A stretch of DNA of 64,000 nucleotides, from contig NZ_JARFYM010000004.1 in assembly GCF_030272705.1 (NCBI RefSeq), positions 62,001 to 126,000 of the forward strand, in the 5' to 3' direction. The position numbers and the translations under genes are program-made. Positions 24,614-33,693 of this stretch are shown here, in pieces; the stretch's first letter is position 1, and each line of letters starts with the position of its first letter. The DNA is from Rhizobium mayense. GTDB lineage: Bacteria > Pseudomonadota > Alphaproteobacteria > Rhizobiales > Rhizobiaceae. Below the pieces are notes generated by a model that was not told where the DNA came from, made no database searches, and saw only the letters and a list, made by a program, of their open reading frames with translations.

Positions 24614-25548
24614 TGGCTTCCGTGAGCATGGGAGATACCACGGCGACCGCAGCCAAAAAAAGGAGCAAGCCCCGAGGGCTTGCTCCCAATTATTGGCCCT
24701 TTGTGATCCCGGCCTTGGTGGTCATTGCCGCAGTCATCGTTTTTCCATGGGTCTTTACCTTGTGGATGAGCGTGAATAGCTGGACGCTCGGGCAATCCCA
24801 GAGTTTTGCAGGATTTGCGAACTACGCCCGCCTGGCCACGGATGTCCGTTTCTGGGAAGCGCTGTGGCATACCGTGCTCTATACCGGGCTATCCGTCATC
24901 GCGCCGGTTTTCCTCGGAATGCTGGCCGCTCTTATATTCGATGCGCAATTCCCATTGCGCGGCTTTCTGCGAGGCATTTTCGTCATGCCGATGATGGCGA
25001 CGCCGGTGGCTGTCGCGCTTGTCTGGACGATGATGTTCCACCCGCAACTCGGGGTGCTCAATTATCTGCTCTCCTTAGTCGGCATCGGGCCGCAGGAGTG
25101 GATCTACAATCAGATGAGCGTCATCCCGTCGCTGGTGCTGGTCGAGACCTGGCAGTGGACGCCACTCGTCATGCTGATCGTGCTTGGTGGTCTGGCCGCC
25201 GTTCCGCGCGAACCCTATGAAAGTGCCGAGATCGACGGCGCCAATGCCTGGCAGAAATTCCGCTATCTCACCCTGCCGATGATCGCGCCCTTCCTGATGA
25301 TCGCCGTCATCATTCGCAGTATCGATGCGGTCAAGAGCTTCGACATCATCTATGCGATGACACAAGGCGGGCCTGGAACGGCCTCCGAGACGATCAACAT
25401 CTATCTCTACAATACCGCCTTTTCCTATTACGACATAGGCTACGGCTCGGCCATGGCGGTCATCTTCTTCATCCTCATCGTTGCGCTTTCCTTCGTCCTG
25501 CTCATGGCGAGACAGCGTGCGAACTGGTCGGATACGGAGACACGGTGA
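24610..25548 (+). CDS. sugar ABC transporter permease (MalF/UgpA type)
   Basis: 312 residues with six main transmembrane helices. The EAA loop is EPYESAEIDGANAWQKFRYLTLPMI near 200-224. The start overlaps the binding-protein stop (ATGATGA arrangement); ATG 24610 or ATG 24613 are both possible. Forms the inner-membrane channel with the next gene. Confidence 0.93.
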   Translation: MMASVSMGDTTATAAKKRSKPRGLAPNYWPFVIPALVVIAAVIVFPWVFTLWMSVNSWTLGQSQSFAGFANYARLATDVRFWEALWHTVLYTGLSVIAPVFLGMLAALIFDAQFPLRGFLRGIFVMPMMATPVAVALVWTMMFHPQLGVLNYLLSLVGIGPQEWIYNQMSVIPSLVLVETWQWTPLVMLIVLGGLAAVPREPYESAEIDGANAWQKFRYLTLPMIAPFLMIAVIIRSIDAVKSFDIIYAMTQGGPGTASETINIYLYNTAFSYYDIGYGSAMAVIFFILIVALSFVLLMARQRANWSDTETR

Positions 25549-26369
25549 TGAAACGCAAGACGCTCGATCGCATCGGTCTCCTTTTCGTGGCACTGGTCAT
25601 GATTTCGCCGGTCATCCTCTTCTTCCTTTGGATGATCTCGCTCTCGTTGAAATACGAGATCGACAACGGCGCCTATCCGCCGATCTTCATTCCAGACCGT
25701 TTCGCCTGGTCGAACTACGTCAAAGTTTTCCAAGAGAACAATTTCTTCCTCTATTTCTGGAACTCGATCCTGGTGACGGGGTCCGCGACATTGCTCGCCC
25801 TGCTGATCGGCGTTCCGGCCGGCTACGGCATCGCACGGCTGAAGGCGGAGAAGTCGGCGGTCGTCATCATGATCGCGCGCATGACGCCGGGCCTTTCCTT
25901 CCTCATTCCGCTGTTTCTGCTCTTCCAGTGGCTGAACCTTCTGGGAACGCTCTGGCCGCAGATCATCATCCATCTCGTCGTGACGGTTCCGATCGTCGTG
26001 TGGATCATGATCGGCTATTTCGAGACGACACCGATGGAACTGGAAGAAGCGGCCAGCATTGACGGCGCCACACCGTGGCAGGTCTTCCGGCTGGTGGCCC
26101 TGCCAATGGCCAAGCCGGGGATCGTCGTTGCCTTCATTCTCTCCGTCATCTTCTCATGGAACAATTTCGTCTTCGGCATCGTGCTTGCCAGCCGCGAGAC
26201 CCGCACCCTACCGGTCGCCGTCTACAACATGCTGTCCTTCGAGCAGGTAAGCTGGGGGCCACTTGCCGCGGCGGCACTGATCGTGACCCTGCCGGTGCTG
26301 GTTCTGACGATATTTGCCCAGAAACAGATCGTTGCCGGCCTGACCGCAGGCGCCGTCAAAGGCGGCTGA
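25548..26369 (+). CDS. sugar ABC transporter permease (MalG/UgpE type)
   Basis: 273 residues from ATG 25548, which overlaps the previous stop by one base; a GTG at 25545 is an alternative. Six hydrophobic helices and the EAA motif ELEEAASIDGATPWQVFRLVALPMAKPG near 165-192 that contacts the ATPase. Partner of the upstream permease. Confidence 0.93.
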   Translation: MKRKTLDRIGLLFVALVMISPVILFFLWMISLSLKYEIDNGAYPPIFIPDRFAWSNYVKVFQENNFFLYFWNSILVTGSATLLALLIGVPAGYGIARLKAEKSAVVIMIARMTPGLSFLIPLFLLFQWLNLLGTLWPQIIIHLVVTVPIVVWIMIGYFETTPMELEEAASIDGATPWQVFRLVALPMAKPGIVVAFILSVIFSWNNFVFGIVLASRETRTLPVAVYNMLSFEQVSWGPLAAAALIVTLPVLVLTIFAQKQIVAGLTAGAVKGG

Positions 26370-26408
26370 TCACACAAGCCTCTGACCTCTTTCGAACAGG
26401 ATTCAACC

Positions 26409-27479
26409 ATGGCACCCGTGAACATACAGAACATCCAGAAGCGCTTCGGCCAGGTCAAGGTCATCCATGATATCAGCGTGGACATCGCCGATGGTGAGTT
26501 CGTGGTCCTCGTCGGCCCGTCGGGCTGCGGCAAATCGACATTGCTGCGCATGATTGCCGGGTTGGAGGAGGTCAGCGATGGCGAGATCCGTATTGGCGCA
26601 CGCGAGGTCAGCAACCTGCCGGCGCGCGATCGCGACATCGCCATGGTGTTCCAAAATTACGCCCTCTACCCGCATATGACGGTCGCCGAAAATCTGGGCT
26701 TTGCGCTGAAATTGAAAAAAGCCAATCCCTCGGAAATTTCAGCGAAGGTGGAGAAGGCGGCCGCCATTCTCGGTCTCGAAACGCTGCTGGACCGCTTGCC
26801 GCGCCAGCTTTCCGGCGGACAGCGTCAACGCGTTGCGATGGGCCGCGCGCTGGTGCGCGATCCGCAGGTCTTCCTGTTCGACGAGCCGCTCTCCAACCTC
26901 GACGCGAAGCTTCGCGTTCAGATGCGAGCCGAGATCAAATCCATGCATCAGCGCGTCGGCACGACGACGGTCTATGTGACCCATGATCAGGTCGAGGCCA
27001 TGACGATGGCCGACAAGATCGTCGTCCTGCATGGCGGCCTGATCGAACAGATCGGCGCGCCGCTCGATCTCTATGATCGCCCGGCCAATCTTTTCGTCGC
27101 CGGTTTCATCGGCTCTCCCGCCATGAACTTCATCGACGGCAAGATCGAAGAAGGTGTATTTCGCAGCGACAAGGGCCTTATCCTGCCTCTGCCGGAGCGG
27201 CTGCCCGTTTCGCAGCATGGCGGGCGCCCGCTGGTCTACGGCATCCGCCCCGAACATATTCGCGCCGAAACGGGAGGCATTTCGGGGCGGGTAGAGATTG
27301 TCGAAGGCACGGGTTCGGAGATTTTTGCCAGGCTCGATTGCGGCGGCGAACAGATATCCTGCCTCTTCCGCGAACGGCTCGACGTCCGCTTCGGCGACAC
27401 GATCGGCATCGCGATCGATGCGGGCAGCGCGCATCTGTTCGACAAGGCGAGCGGCAAGCGGCTCGCTTTCGATCGTTAG
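26409..27479 (+). CDS. sugar ABC transporter ATP-binding protein (MalK/UgpC type)
   Basis: 356 residues. Walker A GPSGCGKST at 36-44, signature LSGGQRQRVAMGRAL, Walker B VFLFDEPLSNLD, and switch histidine in VYVTHDQVEAM. The C-terminal 110 residues are a TOBE/OB domain (VYGIRPEHIRAE). Energises the importer; 39 bases after the permease stop. Confidence 0.94.
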   Translation: MAPVNIQNIQKRFGQVKVIHDISVDIADGEFVVLVGPSGCGKSTLLRMIAGLEEVSDGEIRIGAREVSNLPARDRDIAMVFQNYALYPHMTVAENLGFALKLKKANPSEISAKVEKAAAILGLETLLDRLPRQLSGGQRQRVAMGRALVRDPQVFLFDEPLSNLDAKLRVQMRAEIKSMHQRVGTTTVYVTHDQVEAMTMADKIVVLHGGLIEQIGAPLDLYDRPANLFVAGFIGSPAMNFIDGKIEEGVFRSDKGLILPLPERLPVSQHGGRPLVYGIRPEHIRAETGGISGRVEIVEGTGSEIFARLDCGGEQISCLFRERLDVRFGDTIGIAIDAGSAHLFDKASGKRLAFDR

Positions 27480-27744
27480 GCCGGCGCGTCGTCAGTTCTG
27501 TCTTAGCCCTTTCGTGGATTCGTCGCCGCTTACGCAATGTGGTGATTGTCACCAGCGCGTGCGGTGAAAAAGCGATCATCGGGTGTTTCCAAGACGAACA
27601 AATTCGCCAATACGATGAGTTCACCGTTTACTTGCATCAGAATTGCGCAGAATATTAGCAAGTTAGGGAGGACGCCTTCGGCCCCACTCTCGATAAATTG
27701 CGCTCGAACGGCTGTACTCCCTTGGTTTCATGGGAGGACCAATC

Positions 27745-28827
27745 ATGAGGCGGATTTTGCTGTACGCGGGATCGACCGCGATACTGTCGCTTGGCATTTT
27801 GCATGCATTTGCACAGTCGGGCAGTGTGGAGAAAGCGGTTGGCGGCTACAATTTCGCTGAAGCCGCCAAGGAAGCGCCGGGAACGAAGAACTTCCATTCG
27901 GCCGACGGTCATTTGACCTTCGCAATCGTGACACACACGGCGGGCAATGGCTTTTTTGACCCTGTCTATGTCGGCGCAACCGTCGCCGCCAACATGATCG
28001 GTGCCAAGATATTGCTGCTCGGTTCGGAATCGCCGGTGGACGATCCGGCTCGCGAGATCGAGATCCTGAACCAGATCGTTCAGGACCCAACCATTGACGG
28101 GATTATTATGACGACGCCGCAAGTCGGCGCCTACAATGATATCGTCAAGGCCGCCGAGGCGGCTGGCATCCCGGTCGCCACGACCAATTCGTACGATGCT
28201 ACCCTTATGCATCGCAGCGGCATAAGCCATACAGGTCAGGACGCATCAGCCGCCGCAATCGGCGGCGAGGCGCTCGCAAATTGCGTGCTCAAAAGCGGCA
28301 AGACCAGCGGCTCGATTGTCCTGCCATCCTCGACGGCGATGGGCAACATTGAGGTGAACAACCGCGTGAAGGCCGCTTTCAACGCAATCGTCAAGACGCT
28401 GAAGGACGCCGGCAAGCTCGACGCCTTCAAAGTCGATGCCGGTCCGGAGAATGTCGGCATCGACACGAACCCGAACGATCCGGTCAACGCCCTTGTTTCG
28501 CTCTTCGAGTCCCGCGGTGACGTGGTCGGCGCCTTTACAGCCAACAACGTCTTTACGCCCCCGCTCGTCAAAGCAGTCGCCCAGATGGGGTTGACCAACA
28601 AGTTCTGCGCTTTTGGTTTCGATCTCGGCCCGGCACAGCAGGAAGGTATTGCCGCTGGAAATCTGACCGGCTCGCTGGGGCAACAGCCGTTCCTGCAGGG
28701 CTTCTGGCCTGTCATGCAGCTCTATCTGCAAATCGATCGCGGCATTTCTGCCGCCAATCTCGACACGCGCGCCCAGCTCGTGACGAAGGATAACGTCGCA
28801 AAGGTTGGCAAGCGCTTCGAAAACTAG
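27745..28827 (+). CDS. ribose-type (RbsB-like) periplasmic sugar-binding protein
   Basis: 360 residues from ATG 27745, preceded by GGGAGGACC; an in-frame ATG at 27730 is less likely. Sec signal MRRILLYAGSTAILSLGILHAFA, cleaved near 23. The mature protein has the periplasmic-binding-protein type 1 fold (FFDPVYVGATVAANMIGAKILL, DGIIMTTPQVGAYNDIVKAAEAAGIPVATTNSYD). It feeds the fused permease downstream. A 265-base intergenic region precedes it and holds the promoter, not identified clearly. Confidence 0.92.
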   Translation: MRRILLYAGSTAILSLGILHAFAQSGSVEKAVGGYNFAEAAKEAPGTKNFHSADGHLTFAIVTHTAGNGFFDPVYVGATVAANMIGAKILLLGSESPVDDPAREIEILNQIVQDPTIDGIIMTTPQVGAYNDIVKAAEAAGIPVATTNSYDATLMHRSGISHTGQDASAAAIGGEALANCVLKSGKTSGSIVLPSSTAMGNIEVNNRVKAAFNAIVKTLKDAGKLDAFKVDAGPENVGIDTNPNDPVNALVSLFESRGDVVGAFTANNVFTPPLVKAVAQMGLTNKFCAFGFDLGPAQQEGIAAGNLTGSLGQQPFLQGFWPVMQLYLQIDRGISAANLDTRAQLVTKDNVAKVGKRFEN

Positions 28828-28905
28828 GCGCTCGCAGTATCCGGAATGATGCAGGGGGGCGCAAACCCGCCTGCATCACGGCGGCAAGATTGATTGGTAG
28901 AAACC

Positions 28906-31161
28906 ATGGGGCATACCACCACGACATCGCTAGGCCGTGCGCCATCTCAACTCGCAGGCGGCTGGGAGGTCGGGCTCCTGATTTTCCTTGCATTACTCTA
29001 TCTTGGGGGTGTCGTTCTCAACCCGGCGTTTTTCGGATCGACGGATGCGCTTCATGCGCTTCTGCGCGATACGTCCCGTGTAGGGATCATCGCGGTCGGA
29101 ATGACGTTTGTTATCGCCAACAAGGATCTCGATCTTTCGGTTGGTTCAACTTACGGCCTGGTCGCTGTGGTCTTTGCCAGGCTTTTTGCACCAAGCTTTC
29201 TCGACTTCGATGTCGCCACCTCGGTGATCCTGTGCATGGTTTTAGGCACGATGATCGGCCTGCTCAACGGCGTGCTTGTCACGATCCTGAAAGTGCCTGC
29301 CTTCATAGCGACGCTGACAATGCTCTTCATCGGTCGCGGCTTCGTGCTCGCATTCACGCAGGGTCAGGCAATCTACTACTCCGACAAGGCGAACAAGTTT
29401 CCCTTGTTCTTCCACCTTGGCGAGACGAATTCTCTCGGCTTCAACAATCAGATTGCTATCTTCTTCCTCATTGCCGTCATCGGAGCCTATGTGCTTGCAA
29501 AGACCCGCTGGGGTTACGAAACCCTCGCCACCGGGGGAAACGAGCAGGCGGCGGCCTATGCCGGCATTCGCACGCGCTGGGTGCGCATTCGCGCATATCT
29601 GCTCTCGTCACTCTGTGCGACCCTTGCGGCTCTTCTGTCAGCTGCGCAGGACAAGGGTGTCACCCCTCTCTACGGAGTGGGCTGGGAGCTCACTGTCATT
29701 GCATCCGTCATTATCGGCGGTGCATCGATCCTGGGCGGACGCGGGCGCGTGACCGGATCGTGTCTTGGCACCGCGGTCGTCGTCCTGATCGATAAGGTAT
29801 TGCGCGAAGGCTGGCCGATCACCCGCACCGTCATTATCGACGGCGAAAGCATCGCAGTCGGCGCCAGGTTCACGCTGCCCGCCGGCGCTGTGCTGGTTTT
29901 CCTCGGTCTCCTTCTCGTCATCGCCGTGCTGATCGAGCCTTTCCTCATTCGGCGCCAGGCGGCAGCCCGATTCTGGGCCTGGCTCCGCCGCCGGCCGGCA
30001 CCGCAAGCTCCTGAGACTGGCGGCGTGGCATTGGAGGGTGTCCAGACCAAGGGGGCCATGGCGACCGACGCGGAACTGTCGGCAACAGGGCTCGGCAAGT
30101 TTCTAGCCCGGCGTGATGCGCTCGCTATCACACTGGCAGCCGTGTTGTGGCTGACGGGCCTTGCGTTCAGGCCGGACTACTGGTGGAATTTGTCCAACAC
30201 CTTCGCCATCCTGCTCAATTACACGGAACTGGCCATCATCGCAGTCGGCCTCACCTATGTGATTGCGGCCGGTGACATCGATCTCTCCGTGGGCTCAGTG
30301 CTTGCACTTGCAGGCAGTACCGCGGCCTATTTCCTGAAGGTGCTGGGCACAGATCCGATTACCGCTATCGCGATGGGCCTGCTTGCCGGATCAGCCGCCG
30401 GACTCGTCAACGCCGTCGTCACGGTCGGCTTCAAATTGCCCGCCTTCATCGCCACGCTCGGGATGTTCTACATCGCGCGGGGGCTGGCTGCCTGGTTCGT
30501 CGCAGGACAGCAACTGACTGGCTGGCCGGAGAGTTACAACCTTCTCGGCCGCAAGATGAACGACATTCTCCTCCATTTCGGCCTTGCGTTGCCGCCGGGT
30601 GTCATCCGCACGGTGGCTGAGGTCGTCAGCGTCCAGACGATCTGGATGTTTTTCGTAGCGCTCATCGCCGGCGTCGTGCTTGCCTACACTCCATTCGGGC
30701 TGAAGGTCTGCGCCACCGGCGGCAACGTCCGTGCCGCGGCCTACGCCGGCATCAACACGAACCGCGTGCGCTTCATCTCGCTCATGCTGTCGGCACTCTG
30801 CGCAACCATGGCCGGCATCATCAATGTCGCGTATTTTCGCAGCTTCAACCCCGTCGCCGGCCAATTCCGCGAACTCGATGCCATAGCCTCGGTGATCATT
30901 GGTGGCGGATCGATCTTTGGCGGCTATGGCACGATGATCGGCTCACTTGCCGGCGCGGCCGTCATCACGCTTGTCCGGGCACTCCTTCAACTCAACGTTC
31001 AGGGGTTCAGCATGCCGCAGCACTGGATCAATGTCTTCATCGGCGTCATCCTCATCGTCGCGGTGTTGATCGATATATGGGTGCGCCAGGCCAATATCTT
31101 CGGACGGCTACGAGCGTTCCTAGCAAGAGGGGCGCGCGCAGAGGAAGGCATCCATGGCTGA
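28906..31161 (+). CDS. fused double RbsC-type sugar ABC permease
   Basis: 751 residues from ATG 28906, about twice a normal RbsC. Two complete permease domains lie in tandem: N-half about 15-350 with IVGMTFVIANKDLDLSVGS and LATGGNEQAAAYAGI, and C-half about 395-745 with VGLTYVIAAGDIDLSVGS and CATGGNVRAAAYAGI. A hydrophilic linker of about 40 residues separates them. A normal importer uses two permease chains, so one fused chain could make the whole channel. The ribosome site before ATG 28906 is weak; a TTG at 28894 is alternative. The stop overlaps the ATPase start by 8 bases. Confidence 0.92.
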   Translation: MGHTTTTSLGRAPSQLAGGWEVGLLIFLALLYLGGVVLNPAFFGSTDALHALLRDTSRVGIIAVGMTFVIANKDLDLSVGSTYGLVAVVFARLFAPSFLDFDVATSVILCMVLGTMIGLLNGVLVTILKVPAFIATLTMLFIGRGFVLAFTQGQAIYYSDKANKFPLFFHLGETNSLGFNNQIAIFFLIAVIGAYVLAKTRWGYETLATGGNEQAAAYAGIRTRWVRIRAYLLSSLCATLAALLSAAQDKGVTPLYGVGWELTVIASVIIGGASILGGRGRVTGSCLGTAVVVLIDKVLREGWPITRTVIIDGESIAVGARFTLPAGAVLVFLGLLLVIAVLIEPFLIRRQAAARFWAWLRRRPAPQAPETGGVALEGVQTKGAMATDAELSATGLGKFLARRDALAITLAAVLWLTGLAFRPDYWWNLSNTFAILLNYTELAIIAVGLTYVIAAGDIDLSVGSVLALAGSTAAYFLKVLGTDPITAIAMGLLAGSAAGLVNAVVTVGFKLPAFIATLGMFYIARGLAAWFVAGQQLTGWPESYNLLGRKMNDILLHFGLALPPGVIRTVAEVVSVQTIWMFFVALIAGVVLAYTPFGLKVCATGGNVRAAAYAGINTNRVRFISLMLSALCATMAGIINVAYFRSFNPVAGQFRELDAIASVIIGGGSIFGGYGTMIGSLAGAAVITLVRALLQLNVQGFSMPQHWINVFIGVILIVAVLIDIWVRQANIFGRLRAFLARGARAEEGIHG

Positions 31162-31936
31162 CGCGATACCGTTACGGCCGATTGTGGAGATGCGAGGCAT
31201 CGAAAAGGCCTTCGGTGCCGTGCAGGCGCTCCGCAAGGTCGACCTTGTGCTCTATCCCGGGGAAATTCTCGGCCTCGTCGGCGACAATTCTGCCGGCAAG
31301 TCGACGCTGATGAAGATTCTGACTGGCGCCTATCAGCGAGACGCCGGTGAAATCCTCGTTGCCGGGCAAGCGGTGCACTTCAAAGGCCCGCATGAGAGCC
31401 GCGATGTGGGCATCGAAATGATCTACCAGGACTTCGCGCTTTGCGGGAACATGGACGTCGGCCAGAACATATTTCTCGGCCGCTGGCCGCGCAAAGGCCT
31501 CTTCGTCAATCGCAGAAAGATGTATGCGGAGGCGGACAGCGTGCTGAAACGGCTCAAGGTCGACGTCAACTCTGTCTATCAAAAGGTTGAAAGCCTGTCG
31601 GGCGGGCGCCAACAATCGGTGGCGATCGCCCGGGCGATCTCGTTCGAGCCGCGCGTTGTGATCCTTGATGAGCCGACCGCCAACCTTTCCGTGATGGCGA
31701 CAGAACGACTGCTTGAAACCATGCTGGAACTGAAGAAACAAGGCGTTGCCCAGATCATCATCTCGCACCGCCTGGTCGATATTTTTGCCGTGGGTGACCG
31801 CGTCATGGTCCTCAAGCGCGGCGAATATGTCGGCGACCGCTACGTCAAGAACACGGACGAGCACGAAGTCCTGGAGATCATCGTTTCCGGTACGCCAGAG
31901 ACCGCGTTGACGGCCGATGCCGCGAGAGACATTTGA
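31154..31936 (+). CDS. sugar ABC transporter ATP-binding protein, single-domain (FrcA-like)
   Basis: 260 residues, a single nucleotide-binding domain rather than the double domain of RbsA (about 500). Walker A GDNSAGKST at 43-51 has Ser where GDNGAGKST is usual; signature LSGGRQQSVAIARAI, Walker B VVILDEPTANL and switch His in IISHRLVD are intact. Works as a homodimer with the fused permease. Starts inside the permease stop region. Confidence 0.92.
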   Translation: MADAIPLRPIVEMRGIEKAFGAVQALRKVDLVLYPGEILGLVGDNSAGKSTLMKILTGAYQRDAGEILVAGQAVHFKGPHESRDVGIEMIYQDFALCGNMDVGQNIFLGRWPRKGLFVNRRKMYAEADSVLKRLKVDVNSVYQKVESLSGGRQQSVAIARAISFEPRVVILDEPTANLSVMATERLLETMLELKKQGVAQIIISHRLVDIFAVGDRVMVLKRGEYVGDRYVKNTDEHEVLEIIVSGTPETALTADAARDI

Positions 31937-32082
31937 TGGGCCACCCAGGCCGCGACCATGGGCTTCACGAAGAAGAGAAAGTCGCAACTGGCCGCTACCA
32001 ATCCGCGATGAATTGGCGATAACATCCAGACTGCCGCATCGATGGCAGCATCAGCGAAACTCAACAGGGGCGAGGCAACGAC

Positions 32083-32850
32083 ATGGCTGACCGGCTAAAG
32101 GGCAAGATCGCAATCATCTCCGGGGGAGCGACGGGGATGGGAGGAGCATCCTCCCGGCTCTTTGCCGCCGAAGGCGCGCGGGTCGCAATCATCGATCGAA
32201 ATGGCGACGCCGCCGCTGAAACCACGAAAGCCATTCGCGACGCCGGTGGCATCGCGGACTATTGGGTCGCAGATGTCTCCGACGAAACGGCGGTTGCAAC
32301 CGCGGTGAAAGAGGTCGAGGAGAAGTTCGGGCCCGTCACCGTGCTTTTCAATCACGCCGGAACGATCGTCATCAAACCGTTTCTCGAGACGACGCTTGCG
32401 GAATGGGACTGGCTGCACGCCGTCAATGTCCGCTCGATGTTCCTGATGACCCGCGCTGTGCTTCCGGGGATGATTGCAGCAGGCGGCGGCTCCATCATAT
32501 GTACGTCATCGATTTCAGCCGTCGCGGCGACGCCGATGGAAGTGCTTTACGATACCACCAAGGGCGCGGTTCACATGTTTGCGCGCGCCATCGGTGTCGA
32601 ATTTCGAGACCGCAATATCCGCTGCAACGCCGTCTGCCCCGGCTTCATTCGCACGCCACATGGCTTGCGAGAGGTGAAGGAGCTTCAAGCGCTGGGCGTC
32701 GACGTGTCGGACGCGGCGATCGCTGCCCAGCAGGGCCGCATCGGCGAACCCGAAGATGTGGCGCGGGCAGCACTTTACCTCGCAAGCGATGAGTCTGGTT
32801 TCGTCAACGGCGCGCATCTGTTCGTGGATAATGGCTTTACTGCCATCTGA
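32083..32850 (+). CDS. short-chain dehydrogenase/reductase (SDR)
   Basis: 255 residues. Cofactor motif SGGATGMGGASS at 14-25, acidic residue after strand 2 (AIIDRNG) favouring NAD, NHAGTIV strand, catalytic Ser in TSSISAV and Tyr/Lys in YDTTKGAVH (Y-x3-K). C-terminal SDESGFVNGAHLFVDNGFTAI fits the family. It follows the ribose-type importer by 146 bases and probably acts on the imported sugar or polyol. Confidence 0.92.
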   Translation: MADRLKGKIAIISGGATGMGGASSRLFAAEGARVAIIDRNGDAAAETTKAIRDAGGIADYWVADVSDETAVATAVKEVEEKFGPVTVLFNHAGTIVIKPFLETTLAEWDWLHAVNVRSMFLMTRAVLPGMIAAGGGSIICTSSISAVAATPMEVLYDTTKGAVHMFARAIGVEFRDRNIRCNAVCPGFIRTPHGLREVKELQALGVDVSDAAIAAQQGRIGEPEDVARAALYLASDESGFVNGAHLFVDNGFTAI

Positions 32851-33171
32851 AAAAGAAGCTGCTTTGCCGGCACCTGACCTTGATGCCCATGGCTGCCGTT
32901 TTGCCTTGCCGTAGACCGGATCTCACGCTTATCCGGGCTGCCGGACGACTGCGCCAATGCTGCGGGGCTTTATAGTTTCGTCCGGCGCGCCATCGTTGGA
33001 CGCCTGAATTACGACAGCACGCGGACGAAAACGTTGCAGTGCAATGAGCGGCATTATTTCTTAAAAAATGTATTGTTTCAAACTGAGTTTCTATTATACT
33101 TGCTATGGTTGTACGCTATCCTTATTCCTATCGAGATTATCCCATGACAATCCCGTTCGAAGCGTTCCAAC
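32851..33171. other. gene-free leader region of the ATPase module
   Basis: 321 bases without a gene. The last 120 bases are markedly AT-rich compared with the surrounding GC-rich sequence. TTGCAGTGCAA (33034-33044) is a short palindrome just upstream of the promoter at 33073-33100. Confidence 0.5.
33073..33100 (+). promoter_or_regulatory. sigma-70-type promoter for the ATPase module
   Basis: TTGTTT (33073-33078), 16-base spacer, TATACT (33095-33100), in an AT-rich stretch. It would give a leader of about 65 bases before the ATG at 33172. This is one of the best consensus-like promoters in the window. Confidence 0.55.
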
Positions 33172-33182
33172 ATGTCGATTGA
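33144..33182 (+). other. 12-codon leader ORF overlapping the next start
   Basis: ATG 33144 to TGA 33180-33182 encodes MTIPFEAFQHVD and overlaps the start codon of the downstream gene (33172) in another frame. Both starts have weak ribosome sites. It could couple translation or be chance. Confidence 0.2.
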
Positions 33183-33693
33183 GGGCAGACTATACGTTGT
33201 CGCCCGTGAGTCCGTAAATGGACAATTTTCCACCTATGGCGACCTTGCGGCCAAGGTGCATGAGGCCGCGCCCGCGGAATTCACATATAATCGCCTCGAA
33301 GAAAAGCATGTCATGCAGGTGTCTTCGATCGTGCCCTACGTGTCCCTGATCCATTTGATTGGTCTGCTCCGGGTCAACGGTCACGAGCTCTACGAAAGCA
33401 TATTGGATTCAGAACCGTCGCCCGAAGGTGCGGAGGTGGTGATCAATCAACGGGCCATCGCTAAATTGGAAGAATCCGGTTTTAACCGCGCCAACTACTT
33501 GCGGGCGATTCACGACCTGCTGCGCCCGGACGCCATTGTCTTGCCAACCCTGCGCGACGTCTACCAGGCAATGGGGCTTAACCTTACCGAACTGCATTTT
33601 CTTCAGCTCTGCGCGCTCGGGGGTGTCCGGCGCAATTTTGGGTTTTCGCTCATTACCCGACGCATGATGATTCCGACGGAGGTTCATCCATGA
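33172..33693 (+). CDS. hypothetical protein, partner of the P-loop ATPase
   Basis: 173 residues; no family recognised. There is no signal peptide or membrane helix. It appears alpha/beta, with SSIVPYVSLIHLIGLLRVNGHELYESIL in the middle and a helical C-terminal half (LPTLRDVYQAMGLNLTELHFLQLCALGGVRRNFGF) that could be a small helix-turn-helix-like unit. The stop overlaps the ATPase start by 4 bp (ATGA), so the two are made together in a fixed ratio. Upstream promoter is AT-rich. The role is unknown; a regulatory, sensor or effector subunit of the ATPase are options. Confidence 0.75.
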   Translation: MSIEGRLYVVARESVNGQFSTYGDLAAKVHEAAPAEFTYNRLEEKHVMQVSSIVPYVSLIHLIGLLRVNGHELYESILDSEPSPEGAEVVINQRAIAKLEESGFNRANYLRAIHDLLRPDAIVLPTLRDVYQAMGLNLTELHFLQLCALGGVRRNFGFSLITRRMMIPTEVHP

